Assembly (NCBI RefSeq): GCF_028898945.1
Contig: NZ_CP118607.1
Location: 3,768,001 to 3,832,000, forward strand
Direction: 5' to 3'
DNA length: 64,000 nucleotides
Source of the DNA: Pseudomonas sp. PSKL.D1
Lineage (GTDB): Bacteria > Pseudomonadota > Gammaproteobacteria > Pseudomonadales > Pseudomonadaceae
A program made the position numbers and the translations under genes. Below are positions 10,083 to 18,553 of the stretch, in pieces; the stretch's first letter is position 1, and the number at the start of each line of letters is the position of its first letter. The notes under the pieces are model-generated. The model saw only the letters and a program-made list of their open reading frames with translations. It was not told where the DNA came from and did no database searches.

Positions 10083-10792
10083 GCCGCCTGATCGGCAGGA
10101 CCGGCGTGGTGGTGCGCAACATCCCCCGGGCTGATGCACACGTGATCGACGCTTTGGGGCGCCTTGGCGTGGCGACCGTGCACGAGGCACAGGGCCGCAA
10201 AGGCTTGCTTGCCAGCGGCATACGCCCCATCCAGCAAGGCGTGGCGGTTGCCGGCACGGCAGTGACCGTGCTGGTCGCACCGGGCGACAACTGGATGTTC
10301 CACGTTGCCGTGGAGCAGTGCCGCCCGGGTGACCTGTTGGTGGTAGCCCCCAGCTCGCCCTGCAGCGATGGCTACTTTGGCGACCTGCTCGCCACTTCGC
10401 TGCAAAGCCGTGGCGTGCAAGGCCTGGTGATCGATGCCGGGGTTCGCGACAGCCAGGTTTTACGCGACATGGGCTTTGCCGTGTGGTCCCGGGCAGTCAA
10501 TGCCCAAGGCACCGTGAAAGAGGTGCTGGGCGCCGTGAACCTGCCCTTGATCTGCGCGGGCCAGTTGGTGAATGCCGGTGACATCGTGGTCGCCGATGAC
10601 GACGGCGTGGTCGTCGTGCGCCACGAAGAAGCGGGCGCCGTACTGGAAGCCGCCAGCCAGCGCGCAGCACTGGAAGAACAAAAGCGCCAGCGCCTGGCGG
10701 CCGGCGAACTGGGCCTGGACATTTACCAGATGCGCCCACGCCTGGCGGCAAAGGGCCTGCGGTATGTCGACCACCTGAGCGAGCTCGACTGA
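10079..10792 (+). CDS. galC: 4-carboxy-4-hydroxy-2-oxoadipate aldolase (RraA-like)
   Basis: Class II aldolase that splits 4-carboxy-4-hydroxy-2-oxoadipate to pyruvate and oxaloacetate, delivering gallate carbon to central metabolism. The 237-residue protein belongs to the HMG/CHA aldolase family with the RraA fold. Visible hallmarks are [23 protein letters not shown], the Mg-binding [10 protein letters not shown] segment and [14 protein letters not shown]. The ATG lies inside the galB stop (ATGA), indicating translational coupling, and only one base separates it from galD. Confidence 0.92.
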   Translation: MSRLIGRTGVVVRNIPRADAHVIDALGRLGVATVHEAQGRKGLLASGIRPIQQGVAVAGTAVTVLVAPGDNWMFHVAVEQCRPGDLLVVAPSSPCSDGYFGDLLATSLQSRGVQGLVIDAGVRDSQVLRDMGFAVWSRAVNAQGTVKEVLGAVNLPLICAGQLVNAGDIVVADDDGVVVVRHEEAGAVLEAASQRAALEEQKRQRLAAGELGLDIYQMRPRLAAKGLRYVDHLSELD

Positions 10793-10793
10793 C

Positions 10794-11867
10794 ATGAGCC
10801 AGACTCGCATCCCCTGCATGCTCATGCGCGGCGGCACCTCCAAAGGCGCCTACTTCCTGCACGAACACCTGCCCGCAGACCCGGCCCTGCGCGACCGCGT
10901 GCTGCTGGCGGTGATGGGCTCGCCCGATCAGCGCCAGATCGACGGCATTGGCGGCGGCGACTCACTGACCAGCAAAGTGGCCATCATCCGCCCCTCACTC
11001 CACGAAGGCGCCGACGTCGACTACCTGTTCGGCCAGGTGGTGGTGAATGAGGCCATCGTTGATTACGGCCAGAACTGCGGCAATATCCTGGCGGGCGTTG
11101 GGCCGTTTGCCATTGAACGCGGCCTGGTGGCAGCAACCGGGCCGGTTACTCCGGTAAGGATTTTCATGGAAAACACCGGGCAGATCGCGGTGGCCAACGT
11201 GCCGACACCCGATGGCGTGGTGCAATACGAAGGCGCCACCCGGATCGACGGTGTGCCCGGTGCTGCCGCGCCGGTTGTGGTCACCTTTTCCGACATTGCT
11301 GGCGCCAGCTGCGGCAGCCTGCTGCCCACGGGTAGCAGCCGGGATCGGTTCGACGGGGTCGATGTGACCTGCATCGACAACGGGATGCCGGTGGTGTTGC
11401 TGCGTGCAGTGGATTTGGGGCTCACCGGCGATGAAAGCCCGGCAGTGCTGGAAGCTGATAGCGCCCTGAAGGCGCGCCTTGAATCAATCCGCCTTCAGGC
11501 CGGCCCCAGAATGAACCTGGGTGACGTGAGCCAGCGCAGCGTGCCGAAAATGTGCCTGGTTTCAGCGCCCCGGCGCGGCGGCGCAATCAACACGCGCTCG
11601 TTCATCCCCCATCGCTGCCATGCCGCCATTGGCGTGTTCGGTGCCGTAAGCGTGGCGACGGCTTGCCGGGTGGCGGGGGCGGTGACCGAGGGGCTTGCGC
11701 AAGGCTGCGAGGGTACACACGCGCGGCTCTCGGTGGAGCACCCCAGTGGCGAGTTCACAGTCGAACTCAGCCAGCAAGACGACGTGTCGGCCAGCTGCGG
11801 GCTGGTGCGCACGGCCCGCCTGCTGTTCGACGGCCAGGTGTGCATCCCTCATACAGTGTGGCGGTGA
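10794..11867 (+). CDS. galD: 4-oxalomesaconate tautomerase (PrpF family)
   Basis: Converts the keto form of 4-oxalomesaconate produced by GalA into the enol form used by GalB. The 357-residue protein has the PrpF/diaminopimelate epimerase-like fold. It shows the N-terminal PCMLMRGGTSKGAYF signature and NCGNILAGVGPFAIE, whose cysteine corresponds to the PrpF active-site region. GGAINTRSFIPHRCHAAIG lies in the C-terminal half. It is the last gene of galBCD. Paralogous PrpF aconitate isomerases look similar, but the operon fixes the role. Confidence 0.92.
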   Translation: MSQTRIPCMLMRGGTSKGAYFLHEHLPADPALRDRVLLAVMGSPDQRQIDGIGGGDSLTSKVAIIRPSLHEGADVDYLFGQVVVNEAIVDYGQNCGNILAGVGPFAIERGLVAATGPVTPVRIFMENTGQIAVANVPTPDGVVQYEGATRIDGVPGAAAPVVVTFSDIAGASCGSLLPTGSSRDRFDGVDVTCIDNGMPVVLLRAVDLGLTGDESPAVLEADSALKARLESIRLQAGPRMNLGDVSQRSVPKMCLVSAPRRGGAINTRSFIPHRCHAAIGVFGAVSVATACRVAGAVTEGLAQGCEGTHARLSVEHPSGEFTVELSQQDDVSASCGLVRTARLLFDGQVCIPHTVWR

Positions 11868-11907
11868 CCTTCAGGCGCGCTATTGCGAAAAACCCCACAG
11901 TGAAATA

Positions 11908-11923
11908 CTGTATGCGCATACAG
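11908..11923. promoter_or_regulatory. LexA (SOS) box
   Basis: Perfect 16-bp palindrome CTGTATGCGCATACAG, an exact fit to the CTG-N10-CAG LexA pattern of gamma-proteobacteria with CTGTAT/ATACAG arms. It ends 20 bp before the GTG start of the DUF1654 gene, a position expected for repression. Confidence 0.85.
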
Positions 11924-11943
11924 CAAAAACAAGGAATTACCCT

Positions 11944-12186
11944 GTGGCCAACACCGCCCCCGCAACGCCGAGCAGCTACGAACAACTGGGCATGCGCATC
12001 CAGAAGATCATCAACAGCCCGATTGCCCAGCGCAGCCGCGCCGCGCTGATCTTCCGCCTGGAGCAAGAGTCGCCGGACGACTGGGAAACGCTGCTTGAGG
12101 AAATCGCGGAAAACGACAACGTCACCCTCGCCCACCGGGATGATGGCGGCGTGCAGATTTTCTGGACGGTACCTAAGGAAGACTAA
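11944..12186 (+). CDS. DUF1654 family protein, probably SOS-induced
   Basis: An 80-residue acidic protein of the DUF1654 type, a family I know mainly from Pseudomonas and its phages. The recognisable core is YEQLGMRIQKIINSP ... RAALIFRLEQESPDDWETLL, ending in VQIFWTVPKED. Translation most likely begins at GTG, because AAGGAA lies about 8 bp upstream and the next in-frame starts truncate the domain. The LexA box just upstream implies induction by DNA damage. The family has no established biochemical function that I can state. It is convergent with the HD-domain gene (2-bp gap) and appears independent of galD, since a promoter must lie at the LexA box. Confidence 0.82.
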   Translation: MANTAPATPSSYEQLGMRIQKIINSPIAQRSRAALIFRLEQESPDDWETLLEEIAENDNVTLAHRDDGGVQIFWTVPKED

Positions 12187-12188
12187 AG

Positions 12189-12614
12189 TCAGGGCAACGC
12201 CTGCAAGTACGCGCTGGCTTGCTGGTAGCGGGCCAGCCGCGCCAGGTCGGCAGGGCCCGGGCACGCGATGCGTGACAGGTCGCTGTTGTCGGCAAGGTCC
12301 GCCAGCTTCACCGTGCGCGCCAATGGGTCGACACCCAGGCGCACGACAAAGTCCTCGTAGCTTTCGCCGTTACGCCGGCTCAAGGCCAGCAACGCAGCAA
12401 GGATTTTCAGCGCAAAGCCCTCGCGGGCCAGGTCAGAAAGCGTCAGCGGGGTGTCTTCAATCACATCATGAAGCACGGCGACGATGCGCTGCTCGGGTGT
12501 GGACACCCGCATCATCACCCGCAACGGGTGGAGGATATAGGCCGCCCCACCCTTGTCGTATTGCCCTTCATGCGCCCTGGCGGCCACGGCAATGGCCCGC
12601 TCCAGTGTAGACAT
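12189..12614 (-). CDS. HD-domain hydrolase of the SpoT/MESH1 type
   Basis: A 141-residue stand-alone HD domain resembling the hydrolase half of SpoT and small alarmone hydrolases. The motifs HEGQYDKGG plus YILHPLRV, then VAVLHDVIEDTPLT (the metal-binding HD pair and following ED) and VKLADLADNSDLSRI, align with the SpoT hydrolase motifs. A (p)ppGpp or related nucleotide hydrolase activity is plausible. No synthetase domain is attached and none is next door, so the substrate is open. It is monocistronic. Confidence 0.8.
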   Translation of the reverse strand: MSTLERAIAVAARAHEGQYDKGGAAYILHPLRVMMRVSTPEQRIVAVLHDVIEDTPLTLSDLAREGFALKILAALLALSRRNGESYEDFVVRLGVDPLARTVKLADLADNSDLSRIACPGPADLARLARYQQASAYLQALP

Positions 12615-12676
12615 GAGGCCCTCCCCGTTCGGCAGTCACAGGGGAAGCATAGCCCGGCCATGCTACAACTGTCAGG

Positions 12677-13249
12677 TCAGCGCTGTGCACCGTGCTGAAT
12701 CACCACCGAATCGGTGCCCAGCTTGGCCATCACTTCAGCCTTTCGCGCTTCGGCTTCTTCACGGGTTGGGAACGGCCCCATCAGCACCACGGGCTTGCCT
12801 TCGCGGTACTCGACCGAGGACGGGATGCCCTTTTCAATCAGGCGGGCGGTCATGTCGCTCAAGGCGCCCATGTTCGCGCCCTGGATCACTTCGACATCCC
12901 AGCCTTCTGGTGCAGGCTGGCCAGCCAGGGCCTCGGCACGACGCTGCAGCTCGGCACCGCCGCACAGCTCGCGGATGCGCAGGTTGTTGCCGTTGTCGTC
13001 GACAATGATTTCGTACTGGCCGTTGTCACCCTTGATGGCCACGTAGCTGCGATACGCTTCGTACTGGCCGACATCGTCCTTGCCGCGCACCTGGCCGCAG
13101 ATGGTGCCTTTGGTGTCGATCCGCACGTTGCCGAACTTGGCGGTCTTGGGGTTGTGCAGGTGCTCGGCCACTTGGTTGTGCACACCTTCCACTTCATTTT
13201 CACAGCCCGCCAGGGCCAGCACTGCCATTACCACTGCCAGTTTGCGCAC
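12677..13249 (-). CDS. SPOR-domain lipoprotein
   Basis: A 190-residue lipoprotein with an N-terminal hydrophobic stretch and the lipobox LAGC (Cys16). A middle region follows (KTAKFGNVRIDTKGTICGQV ... YEIIVDDNGNNL), and the C-terminal SPOR-like domain is about residues 113-187, with WDVEVIQGANMGALSDMTAR and GPFPTREEAEARKAEVMAKL. SPOR domains bind denuded peptidoglycan strands at the septum, so an envelope location is likely. No partner is encoded nearby; the start codon is backed by GGAGG just upstream (minus strand). Precise role unknown. Confidence 0.82.
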   Translation of the reverse strand: MRKLAVVMAVLALAGCENEVEGVHNQVAEHLHNPKTAKFGNVRIDTKGTICGQVRGKDDVGQYEAYRSYVAIKGDNGQYEIIVDDNGNNLRIRELCGGAELQRRAEALAGQPAPEGWDVEVIQGANMGALSDMTARLIEKGIPSSVEYREGKPVVLMGPFPTREEAEARKAEVMAKLGTDSVVIQHGAQR

Positions 13250-13365
13250 GCGTGTACCTCCAGATTCGAAGGGGCGGATTCTAGCATGGCGGGCGGTGCG
13301 GGATTACGGGAGGTTCGGGTAGAGCGTGTCTGGAGATGTCTGGATCGCGGAGGATGGCACGGGCG

Positions 13366-13399
13366 TTGCCCGTGTTCGCGGGGCGAGCCCGCTCCCACA
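13366..13399. repeat. REP-like hairpin
   Basis: A single REP-type element of the variant GTTCGCGGGGCGAGCCCGCTCCCAC, able to fold into a GC-rich hairpin, lies between the SPOR lipoprotein promoter region and the tRNA terminator. Confidence 0.6.
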
Positions 13400-13403
13400 A
13401 TGC

Positions 13404-13430
13404 AAAAAGGGCGATCCTTTCGGATCGCCC
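13404..13430 (-). terminator. Rho-independent terminator of the distal tRNA-Val
   Basis: Perfect 9-bp stem GGGCGATCC / GGATCGCCC with a 4-base loop, followed on the minus strand by a run of five T. It begins 12 bp after the tRNA 3' end. Confidence 0.85.
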
Positions 13431-13441
13431 TTCTCGATGTT

Positions 13442-13518
13442 TGGTAGGCACAATTGGACTCGAACCAACGACCCCCACCATGTCAAGGTGGTGCTCTAAC
13501 CAACTGAGCTATGTGCCT
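13442..13518 (-). tRNA. tRNA-Val (anticodon GAC)
   Basis: A 77-nt tRNA with acceptor stem AGGCACA/TGTGCCT, D-arm TAGCTCAGTTGG and anticodon stem-loop CCACC-TTGACAT-GGTGG (anticodon GAC, reading GUC and GUU). It also has the T-arm GGTTCGAGTCC and an encoded ACCA 3' end. The sequence is identical to the second copy 150 bp away. Confidence 0.95.
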
Positions 13519-13532
13519 GTCGTGTGGTGCGC

Positions 13533-13561
13533 ATATTAGTGACCGAATGCGTACCTGTAAA
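13533..13561 (-). promoter_or_regulatory. Possible promoter for the distal tRNA-Val copy
   Basis: Minus-strand TTTACA, a 17-bp spacer and TAATAT, placed directly before the tRNA. It is weaker than the promoter of the other copy, but the intervening terminator makes a separate start sensible. Confidence 0.45.
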
Positions 13562-13629
13562 GCGCTTTTTTCAAAAAAATCAAAAACTTTCAGCAGCCGG
13601 CCAAAGAAGCCGAGACTTGGCCAAAATGC

Positions 13630-13656
13630 AAAAAGGGCGACCCTTGCGGATCGCCC
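13630..13656 (-). terminator. Rho-independent terminator of the proximal tRNA-Val
   Basis: Nine-base stem with one mismatch (GGGCGATCC pairing with GGGTCGCCC) and a T-run on the minus strand. It is almost a copy of the terminator behind the other tRNA, so tRNA and terminator were duplicated together. Confidence 0.8.
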
Positions 13657-13667
13657 CTTCTGATGTT

Positions 13668-13744
13668 TGGTAGGCACAATTGGACTCGAACCAACGACCC
13701 CCACCATGTCAAGGTGGTGCTCTAACCAACTGAGCTATGTGCCT
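13668..13744 (-). tRNA. tRNA-Val (anticodon GAC), second copy
   Basis: The 77-nt sequence is identical to the neighbouring tRNA-Val, with the same GAC anticodon loop and encoded CCA. It is the promoter-proximal copy of a tandem pair. Confidence 0.95.
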
Positions 13745-13756
13745 GTCGTGGGGCGC

Positions 13757-13784
13757 ATTCTACGCATTCCAAAATCGCTGTCAA
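13757..13784 (-). promoter_or_regulatory. Strong sigma-70 promoter of the tRNA-Val pair
   Basis: Minus-strand TTGACA, 16-bp spacer and TAGAAT, followed by the GC-rich GCGCCCC discriminator typical of stringently controlled stable-RNA promoters. Confidence 0.75.
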
Positions 13785-13943
13785 CACTTTTTTTGGCGCT
13801 AACCCTCTGATACTTAAACGCTTTATAGAGAAGCACCGTTCAGCAGCCAGTAAAGGATTTTCAACAGACGACTAGCGGGTGTTTATTATTATTGATAGCA
13901 TCGGTACATTCGTTAAAAATATAAAACACGAGGTTTCTCGAGC

Positions 13944-15227
13944 ATGGCCAACACCCCCTACCCCCAGTCCTACTACGCCGCCTCGGCCAACCCGGTGCCG
14001 CCACGTCCGGCGCTGCAGGGTGAGGTGGAAACCGATGTGTGCATCATCGGCGCCGGCTACACCGGCCTGTCCAGCGCGCTGTTCCTGCTGGAAAACGGCT
14101 TCAAGGTGAGCATCGTCGAGGCCGCCAAGGTCGGCTTCGGCGCTTCGGGCCGCAACGGTGGCCAGATCGTCAACAGCTACAGCCGCGACATCGACGTGAT
14201 CGAGCGCACCGTGGGCCCCAAGCAGGCACAACTGCTGGGCCACATGGCGTTCGAAGGCGGCCGCATCATTCGTGAGCGCGTGGCCAAGTACAACATCCAG
14301 TGCGACCTGAAGGACGGTGGCGTGTTCGCCGCCCTGACGTCCAAGCAGATGGGCCACCTGGAATCGCAAAAGCGCCTGTGGGAACGCTTTGGCCACACCC
14401 AGCTTGAGCTGATGGACCAGAAGCGCATCCGTGAAGTGGTGGCCTGCGACAGCTACATCGGCGGCATGCTGGACATGAGCGGTGGCCACATCCACCCGCT
14501 GAACCTGGCCTTGGGCGAAGCGGCCGCGGTCGAGTCGCTGGGCGGCATCATCTATGAGCAAACCCCGGCCGTGCGCATCGAGCGCGGCGCCAACCCGGTG
14601 GTGCACACCCCGCAAGGTAAAGTGCGCGCCAAGTTCATCATCGTGGCCGGCAACGCCTACCTGGGCAACCTGGTACCAGAGCTGGCCGCCAAGTCGATGC
14701 CCTGCGGCACTCAGGTCATCACCACCGAGCCGTTGGGCGATGAACTGGCCCGCACCCTGCTGCCGCAAGACTACTGCGTGGAAGACTGCAACTACCTGCT
14801 CGACTACTACCGCCTGACCAGCGACAAGCGCCTGATCTTCGGCGGTGGCGTGGTATACGGCGCGCGCGACCCGGCCAACATCGAAGCGATCATTCGCCCG
14901 AAAATGCTCAAGGCCTTCCCGCAACTGAAGAACGTCAAGATCGACTACGCCTGGACCGGCAACTTCCTGCTGACCCTGTCGCGCCTGCCACAAGTCGGCC
15001 GCATCGGCGACAACATCTACTACTCCCAGGGTTGCTCGGGCCACGGCGTAACCTACACCCACCTGGCAGGCAAGGTGCTGGCCGAGGCCCTGCGTGGCCA
15101 GGCTGAGCGGTTTGATGCCTTTGCCGGCTTGCCTCACTACCCGTTCCCGGGTGGGCAGATGCTGCGTGTGCCGTTCAGCGCCATTGGTGCGTGGTACTAC
15201 AGCCTGCGGGACCGCTTGGGGTTCTGA
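13944..15227 (+). CDS. puuB: FAD-dependent oxidase, gamma-glutamylputrescine oxidase type
   Basis: DAO-family flavoprotein of 427 residues that probably oxidises gamma-glutamylputrescine or a similar N-substituted amine to the aldehyde plus H2O2. The dinucleotide-binding motif is VCIIGAGYTGLSSALFLLE (about residue 32), followed by FGASGRNGGQIVNSY. The C-terminal FAD loop reads RIGDNIYYSQGCSGHGVTYTH. The N-terminus YPQSYYAASANP, before the Rossmann fold, is characteristic of PuuB. No other polyamine genes lie next to it. The ATG follows CGAGG. Pseudomonads carry several PuuB paralogues, so the physiological amine is uncertain. Confidence 0.82.
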   Translation: MANTPYPQSYYAASANPVPPRPALQGEVETDVCIIGAGYTGLSSALFLLENGFKVSIVEAAKVGFGASGRNGGQIVNSYSRDIDVIERTVGPKQAQLLGHMAFEGGRIIRERVAKYNIQCDLKDGGVFAALTSKQMGHLESQKRLWERFGHTQLELMDQKRIREVVACDSYIGGMLDMSGGHIHPLNLALGEAAAVESLGGIIYEQTPAVRIERGANPVVHTPQGKVRAKFIIVAGNAYLGNLVPELAAKSMPCGTQVITTEPLGDELARTLLPQDYCVEDCNYLLDYYRLTSDKRLIFGGGVVYGARDPANIEAIIRPKMLKAFPQLKNVKIDYAWTGNFLLTLSRLPQVGRIGDNIYYSQGCSGHGVTYTHLAGKVLAEALRGQAERFDAFAGLPHYPFPGGQMLRVPFSAIGAWYYSLRDRLGF

Positions 15228-15240
15228 TGCAGTAATGCGC

Positions 15241-15269
15241 GGCCCGCTCCCACCCTGAGAGAGCGGGCC
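15241..15269. terminator. Hairpin between convergent puuB and the amidase gene
   Basis: Stem GGCCCGCTC / GAGCGGGCC with a 11-base loop between two convergent genes. There is no T-run, so it may be a degenerate REP or a weak bidirectional terminator. Confidence 0.5.
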
Positions 15270-15280
15270 TGCACAAAGCG

Positions 15281-16555
15281 TTACGCCGCCTTGCGCCCCT
15301 GCGCAATGGCCTGTGAAGCCGCCAGCATGGCGCGCAACAACACCGCACACCCCGCCGCCAGATCCTGCTCGGTGGCGTTCTCGATCTCGTTATGGCTGAT
15401 GCCGTTCTCGCACGGCACGAAGATCATCCCGGCCGGCCCCAACTCGGCCAGGAAGATGGCGTCATGCCCTGCCCCGCTGACGATGTCCATGTGGTCCAGC
15501 CCCAACGTACCCGCCGCCTCGCGCACCGCGTCAACGCAGCCCTGGTCGAAGTACAGCGCCGGGAAATCGGCCGTGGGGATCAGTTCATGGCTTAAGCCAT
15601 GTTTGGCGCAGGTGGCCTCGATCACCGCGCGCACCTCGGCAATCATCGAATCGAGCCGGTCGGCTTCCAGGTGCCGGAAGTCCAGCGTCATGCGCACCTC
15701 CCCCGGGATCACGTTGCGCGACCCCGGGTAGGCTTGCAGGCAACCCACCGTGCCGCAGGCATGGGGTTGGTGGCCGAGTGCGGCGCGGTTCACCGCTTCG
15801 ACCACGGCCGCAGCCCCCACCAGGGCATCCTTGCGCAGGTGCATGGGCGTTGGCCCGGCGTGTGCCTCGACGCCGCGCAGGGTCAGGTCGAACCACTTCT
15901 GCCCCAGGGCACCGAGCACCACGCCGATGGTTTTGGCCTGGTCTTCCAGGATGGGCCCCTGCTCGATGTGCGCCTCGAAGTAGGCGCCTACCGGGTGGCC
16001 GAGCACAGCGCGCGGGCCCGCGTAGCCGATGGCGTTCAGCGCTTCGCCCACCGAAACGCCCTGGGCGTCACGTTTGGCCAGGGTTTCTTCGAGGGTGAAT
16101 TTACCGGCGAATACCCCGGAGCCCATCATGCAAGGGGCAAAGCGTGAGCCTTCTTCGTTGGTCCATACCACCACTTCCATTGGGGCTTCGGTTTCGATGC
16201 CCAGGTCATTGAGGGTGCGGATCACTTCAAGCCCCGCCATCACGCCAAAGCAGCCGTCGAACTTGCCGCCGGTAGGCTGGGTGTCGATGTGGCTGCCGGT
16301 CATTACCGGGGGAAGCGCGGGGTTGCGGCCGGGGCGACGCGCGAAAATGTTGCCGACGGCGTCGATGCTGACACTGCAACCGGCATCCTCGCACCACTGC
16401 ACGAACAGGTCGCGGGCCTGGCGGTCGAGGTCGGTGAGTGCCAGGCGGCAGACGCCGCCCTTGGGCGTGGCGCCGAGTTGGGCAAGGTCCATCAGGGACT
16501 GCCACAGGCGGGCGCTGTTGATGTGGCCGTCGGTGGATTTGAGGGTTTTTTCCAT
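15281..16555 (-). CDS. hyuC: N-carbamoyl-beta-alanine amidohydrolase (beta-ureidopropionase)
   Basis: M20-family amidase/carbamoylase of 424 residues that hydrolyses N-carbamoyl-beta-alanine to beta-alanine, CO2 and ammonia, the last step of reductive uracil breakdown. Metal-site motifs are GSHIDTQPTGGKFDG (His and bridging Asp), NEEGSRFAP (Glu pair), AYFEAHIEQGP and the C-terminal ISHNEIE histidine. I start it at the ATG before EKTLKSTDG because AGGAG lies 6 bp upstream; an earlier in-frame ATG lacks this. Downstream of the NCS1 transporter gene and close to hydA and preTA, so the pyrimidine role is well supported by context. Hydantoinase-linked carbamoylases are the alternative. Confidence 0.9.
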   Translation of the reverse strand: MEKTLKSTDGHINSARLWQSLMDLAQLGATPKGGVCRLALTDLDRQARDLFVQWCEDAGCSVSIDAVGNIFARRPGRNPALPPVMTGSHIDTQPTGGKFDGCFGVMAGLEVIRTLNDLGIETEAPMEVVVWTNEEGSRFAPCMMGSGVFAGKFTLEETLAKRDAQGVSVGEALNAIGYAGPRAVLGHPVGAYFEAHIEQGPILEDQAKTIGVVLGALGQKWFDLTLRGVEAHAGPTPMHLRKDALVGAAAVVEAVNRAALGHQPHACGTVGCLQAYPGSRNVIPGEVRMTLDFRHLEADRLDSMIAEVRAVIEATCAKHGLSHELIPTADFPALYFDQGCVDAVREAAGTLGLDHMDIVSGAGHDAIFLAELGPAGMIFVPCENGISHNEIENATEQDLAAGCAVLLRAMLAASQAIAQGRKAA

Positions 16556-16594
16556 GGAGTACTCCTCAGGCTTTGTTGTTGTCAGGTCGGGCCT

Positions 16595-16703
16595 CATCGC
16601 GGATAAATCCGCTCCTACAGGGTTTCACCCCCCTGTAGGAGCGGATTTATCCGCGAAGAAGCCCACGCGATCCCTTGTAGGAGCGGATTCATCCGCGAAG
16701 AAG
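16595..16703. repeat. Cluster of three REP elements
   Basis: Three REP copies: the first inverted relative to the next two (ATCGCGGATAAATCCGCTCC, then GGAGCGGATTTATCCGCGAA and GGAGCGGATTCATCCGCGAA). They lie between the transporter stop and the amidase start inside the same leftward transcription unit. Confidence 0.9.
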
Positions 16704-16714
16704 CCAACGCGATC

Positions 16715-18205
16715 TCACGGCAAAGGCTTGGCCAACCGCGCCGCCCCACGCACCACCACACCGCCCAGCACGTAGTACAACGCACCACCGAGCAACGACC
16801 CGGTGAACCAGCCAAAGTCATAGAACCAGCTGAAACTGCTGTTGCCGATGGCCATCACGGTCAGCGCCACCGGCACCGCGAACGCGACAAACCCGGCCCA
16901 GTTCCATGCCGGGTACACGTCATCCCGGTACAGCCCGGCCAAGTCCAGTTGCTGGCGGCGGATGAGGAAGTAGTCCACCACCATGATCCCGGCAATCGGC
17001 CCCAGCAGGCTGGAGTAGCCCAGCAACCAGTTGGAATAGACACTCTCCAGGCTCAGGTCGGAGACGATCCAGCCGAGTTTTTTGAGCAGCTCATGGCCCA
17101 TCAGCGCCAGGCCGATGAAACCCGTCAGCCACACCGCGCGGCTACGCCCGATCAGGCGGGGGGCGATGTTCTGGAAGTCGTTGGTGGGCGAGACGATGTT
17201 GGCCGCGGTGTTGGTCGACAAGGTGGCGATCACGATCAGTGCCATGGCCAGCGCCACCCAACCCGGGCTCTGAATCTTGCCGATCAGGCTGACCGGGTCA
17301 GACACCGTTTCCCCCACCAGCGACGCCGAGGCCGCCGTCATCACCACGCCCAGCGCGGCAAACAGGAACATGGTCAGCGGCAGGCCGAAAATCTGCCCCA
17401 GAATCTGGTCCTTCTGGCTTTTCGCGTAGCGGCTGAAGTCCGGGATGTTCAGCGACAGCGTGGCCCAAAAACCGACCATCGCCGTCAGCCCGGCAAAGAA
17501 GTACCCGTACACACTCGCCCCTTCCGGGCGCTTGGCCGGCTGGGCCAGCAGCTCGGTCATCGACATGTGCGGCAGCGCCCAGAACAGCAGGCCGAAGCCC
17601 ACCGCCACCAGCAGCGGTGCAGAGAGTGTTTCCAGCCATTTGATCGACTCCGCGCCGCGCAGCACCACCCACAGGTTGAGCGCCCAGAAGATCATGAAGC
17701 CAATCACTTCGCCGGTGCCGCCCAAGGCTTTCCAACCCTCGAATACCGACCCCAGGAACAGGTGGATGGCCAGCCCGCCGAACATCGTCTGGATACCGAA
17801 CCAGCCACAGGCCACCACCGCGCGGATCAGGCACGGCACGTTGGACCCCAGAATGCCGAACGACGAACGCAGCAGCACCGGGAACGGGATGCCGTACTTG
17901 GTGCCGGGGAAGGCATTGAGCGTAAGCGGAATCAGCACAATCACGTTGGCCAGCAGAATGGCCAGCAGCGCCTCGCCGACGCTGAGGCCGAAATACGCGG
18001 TGAGCACACCGCCGAGGGTGTACGTGGGCACGCAGATGGACATGCCCACCCACAGCGCGGTGATGTGCCATTTGTTCCAGGTGCGCTGGTGCACTTTGGT
18101 GGGCGCGATGTCGTGGTTGTAACGCGGGCTGTCGAGAACATCGCTGCCTGCGGACAGCTCGTACAGGCCATCCTGCTCGATCACTTCCGATCTGCTCTGT
18201 TGCAT
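16715..18205 (-). CDS. NCS1 nucleobase transporter, probably uracil/dihydropyrimidine
   Basis: Inner-membrane cation symporter of the NCS1 family, 496 residues with about 12 helices. Signatures include NHDIAPTKVHQRTWNKWHI before helix 1, GAKYGIPF-like GTKYGIPFPVLLRSSFG, GWFGIQTMFGGLAIH, LNIPDFSRYAKSQKDQ and NTAANIVSPTNDFQN. The start at MQQSRSEVIEQDG was chosen because GGAGAA precedes that ATG; an upstream ATG (MSEQLEKSG) is in frame but has no ribosome site. It lies between the pyrimidine-catabolic amidase and dihydropyrimidinase genes, so uracil, thymine or hydantoin is the likely cargo. Confidence 0.88.
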   Translation of the reverse strand: MQQSRSEVIEQDGLYELSAGSDVLDSPRYNHDIAPTKVHQRTWNKWHITALWVGMSICVPTYTLGGVLTAYFGLSVGEALLAILLANVIVLIPLTLNAFPGTKYGIPFPVLLRSSFGILGSNVPCLIRAVVACGWFGIQTMFGGLAIHLFLGSVFEGWKALGGTGEVIGFMIFWALNLWVVLRGAESIKWLETLSAPLLVAVGFGLLFWALPHMSMTELLAQPAKRPEGASVYGYFFAGLTAMVGFWATLSLNIPDFSRYAKSQKDQILGQIFGLPLTMFLFAALGVVMTAASASLVGETVSDPVSLIGKIQSPGWVALAMALIVIATLSTNTAANIVSPTNDFQNIAPRLIGRSRAVWLTGFIGLALMGHELLKKLGWIVSDLSLESVYSNWLLGYSSLLGPIAGIMVVDYFLIRRQQLDLAGLYRDDVYPAWNWAGFVAFAVPVALTVMAIGNSSFSWFYDFGWFTGSLLGGALYYVLGGVVVRGAARLAKPLP

Positions 18206-18553
18206 GGGGCCTTCTCCAGATTTTTCTAGTTGTTCGCTCATCGGGCTAACGCGATGGCCGGAGTACACACACCACCAGCACTGCTCCTCCGGTCCGGCCT
18301 GGCGGTGGTGGCCGTACTCAAGATGCGTGCCGAGTTGGCAAACACTTGGGCGGCCGGACACTGCCGACGGGAGGTAATGCACTGATCTGCAAGGTATTGC
18401 TTCGGCAAGTGCGCGGGTACGGTCATCCCCTCGCCTTGCGCTGTTGCCACCCTTGGCCCCTGATCAGGGGTTCAAAGTGGTGCAGCCTGTTTTTTGTGTT
18501 CGCCGCCTGTGCCGGAAAGCTGGATTTCAAGCAGCTGATTTTGCATGGAAAAT

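Noticed and set aside
13872..15350. 492-codon minus-strand open frame over puuB
   Set aside because: It lies opposite a clear FAD-dependent oxidase and shows only antisense composition.
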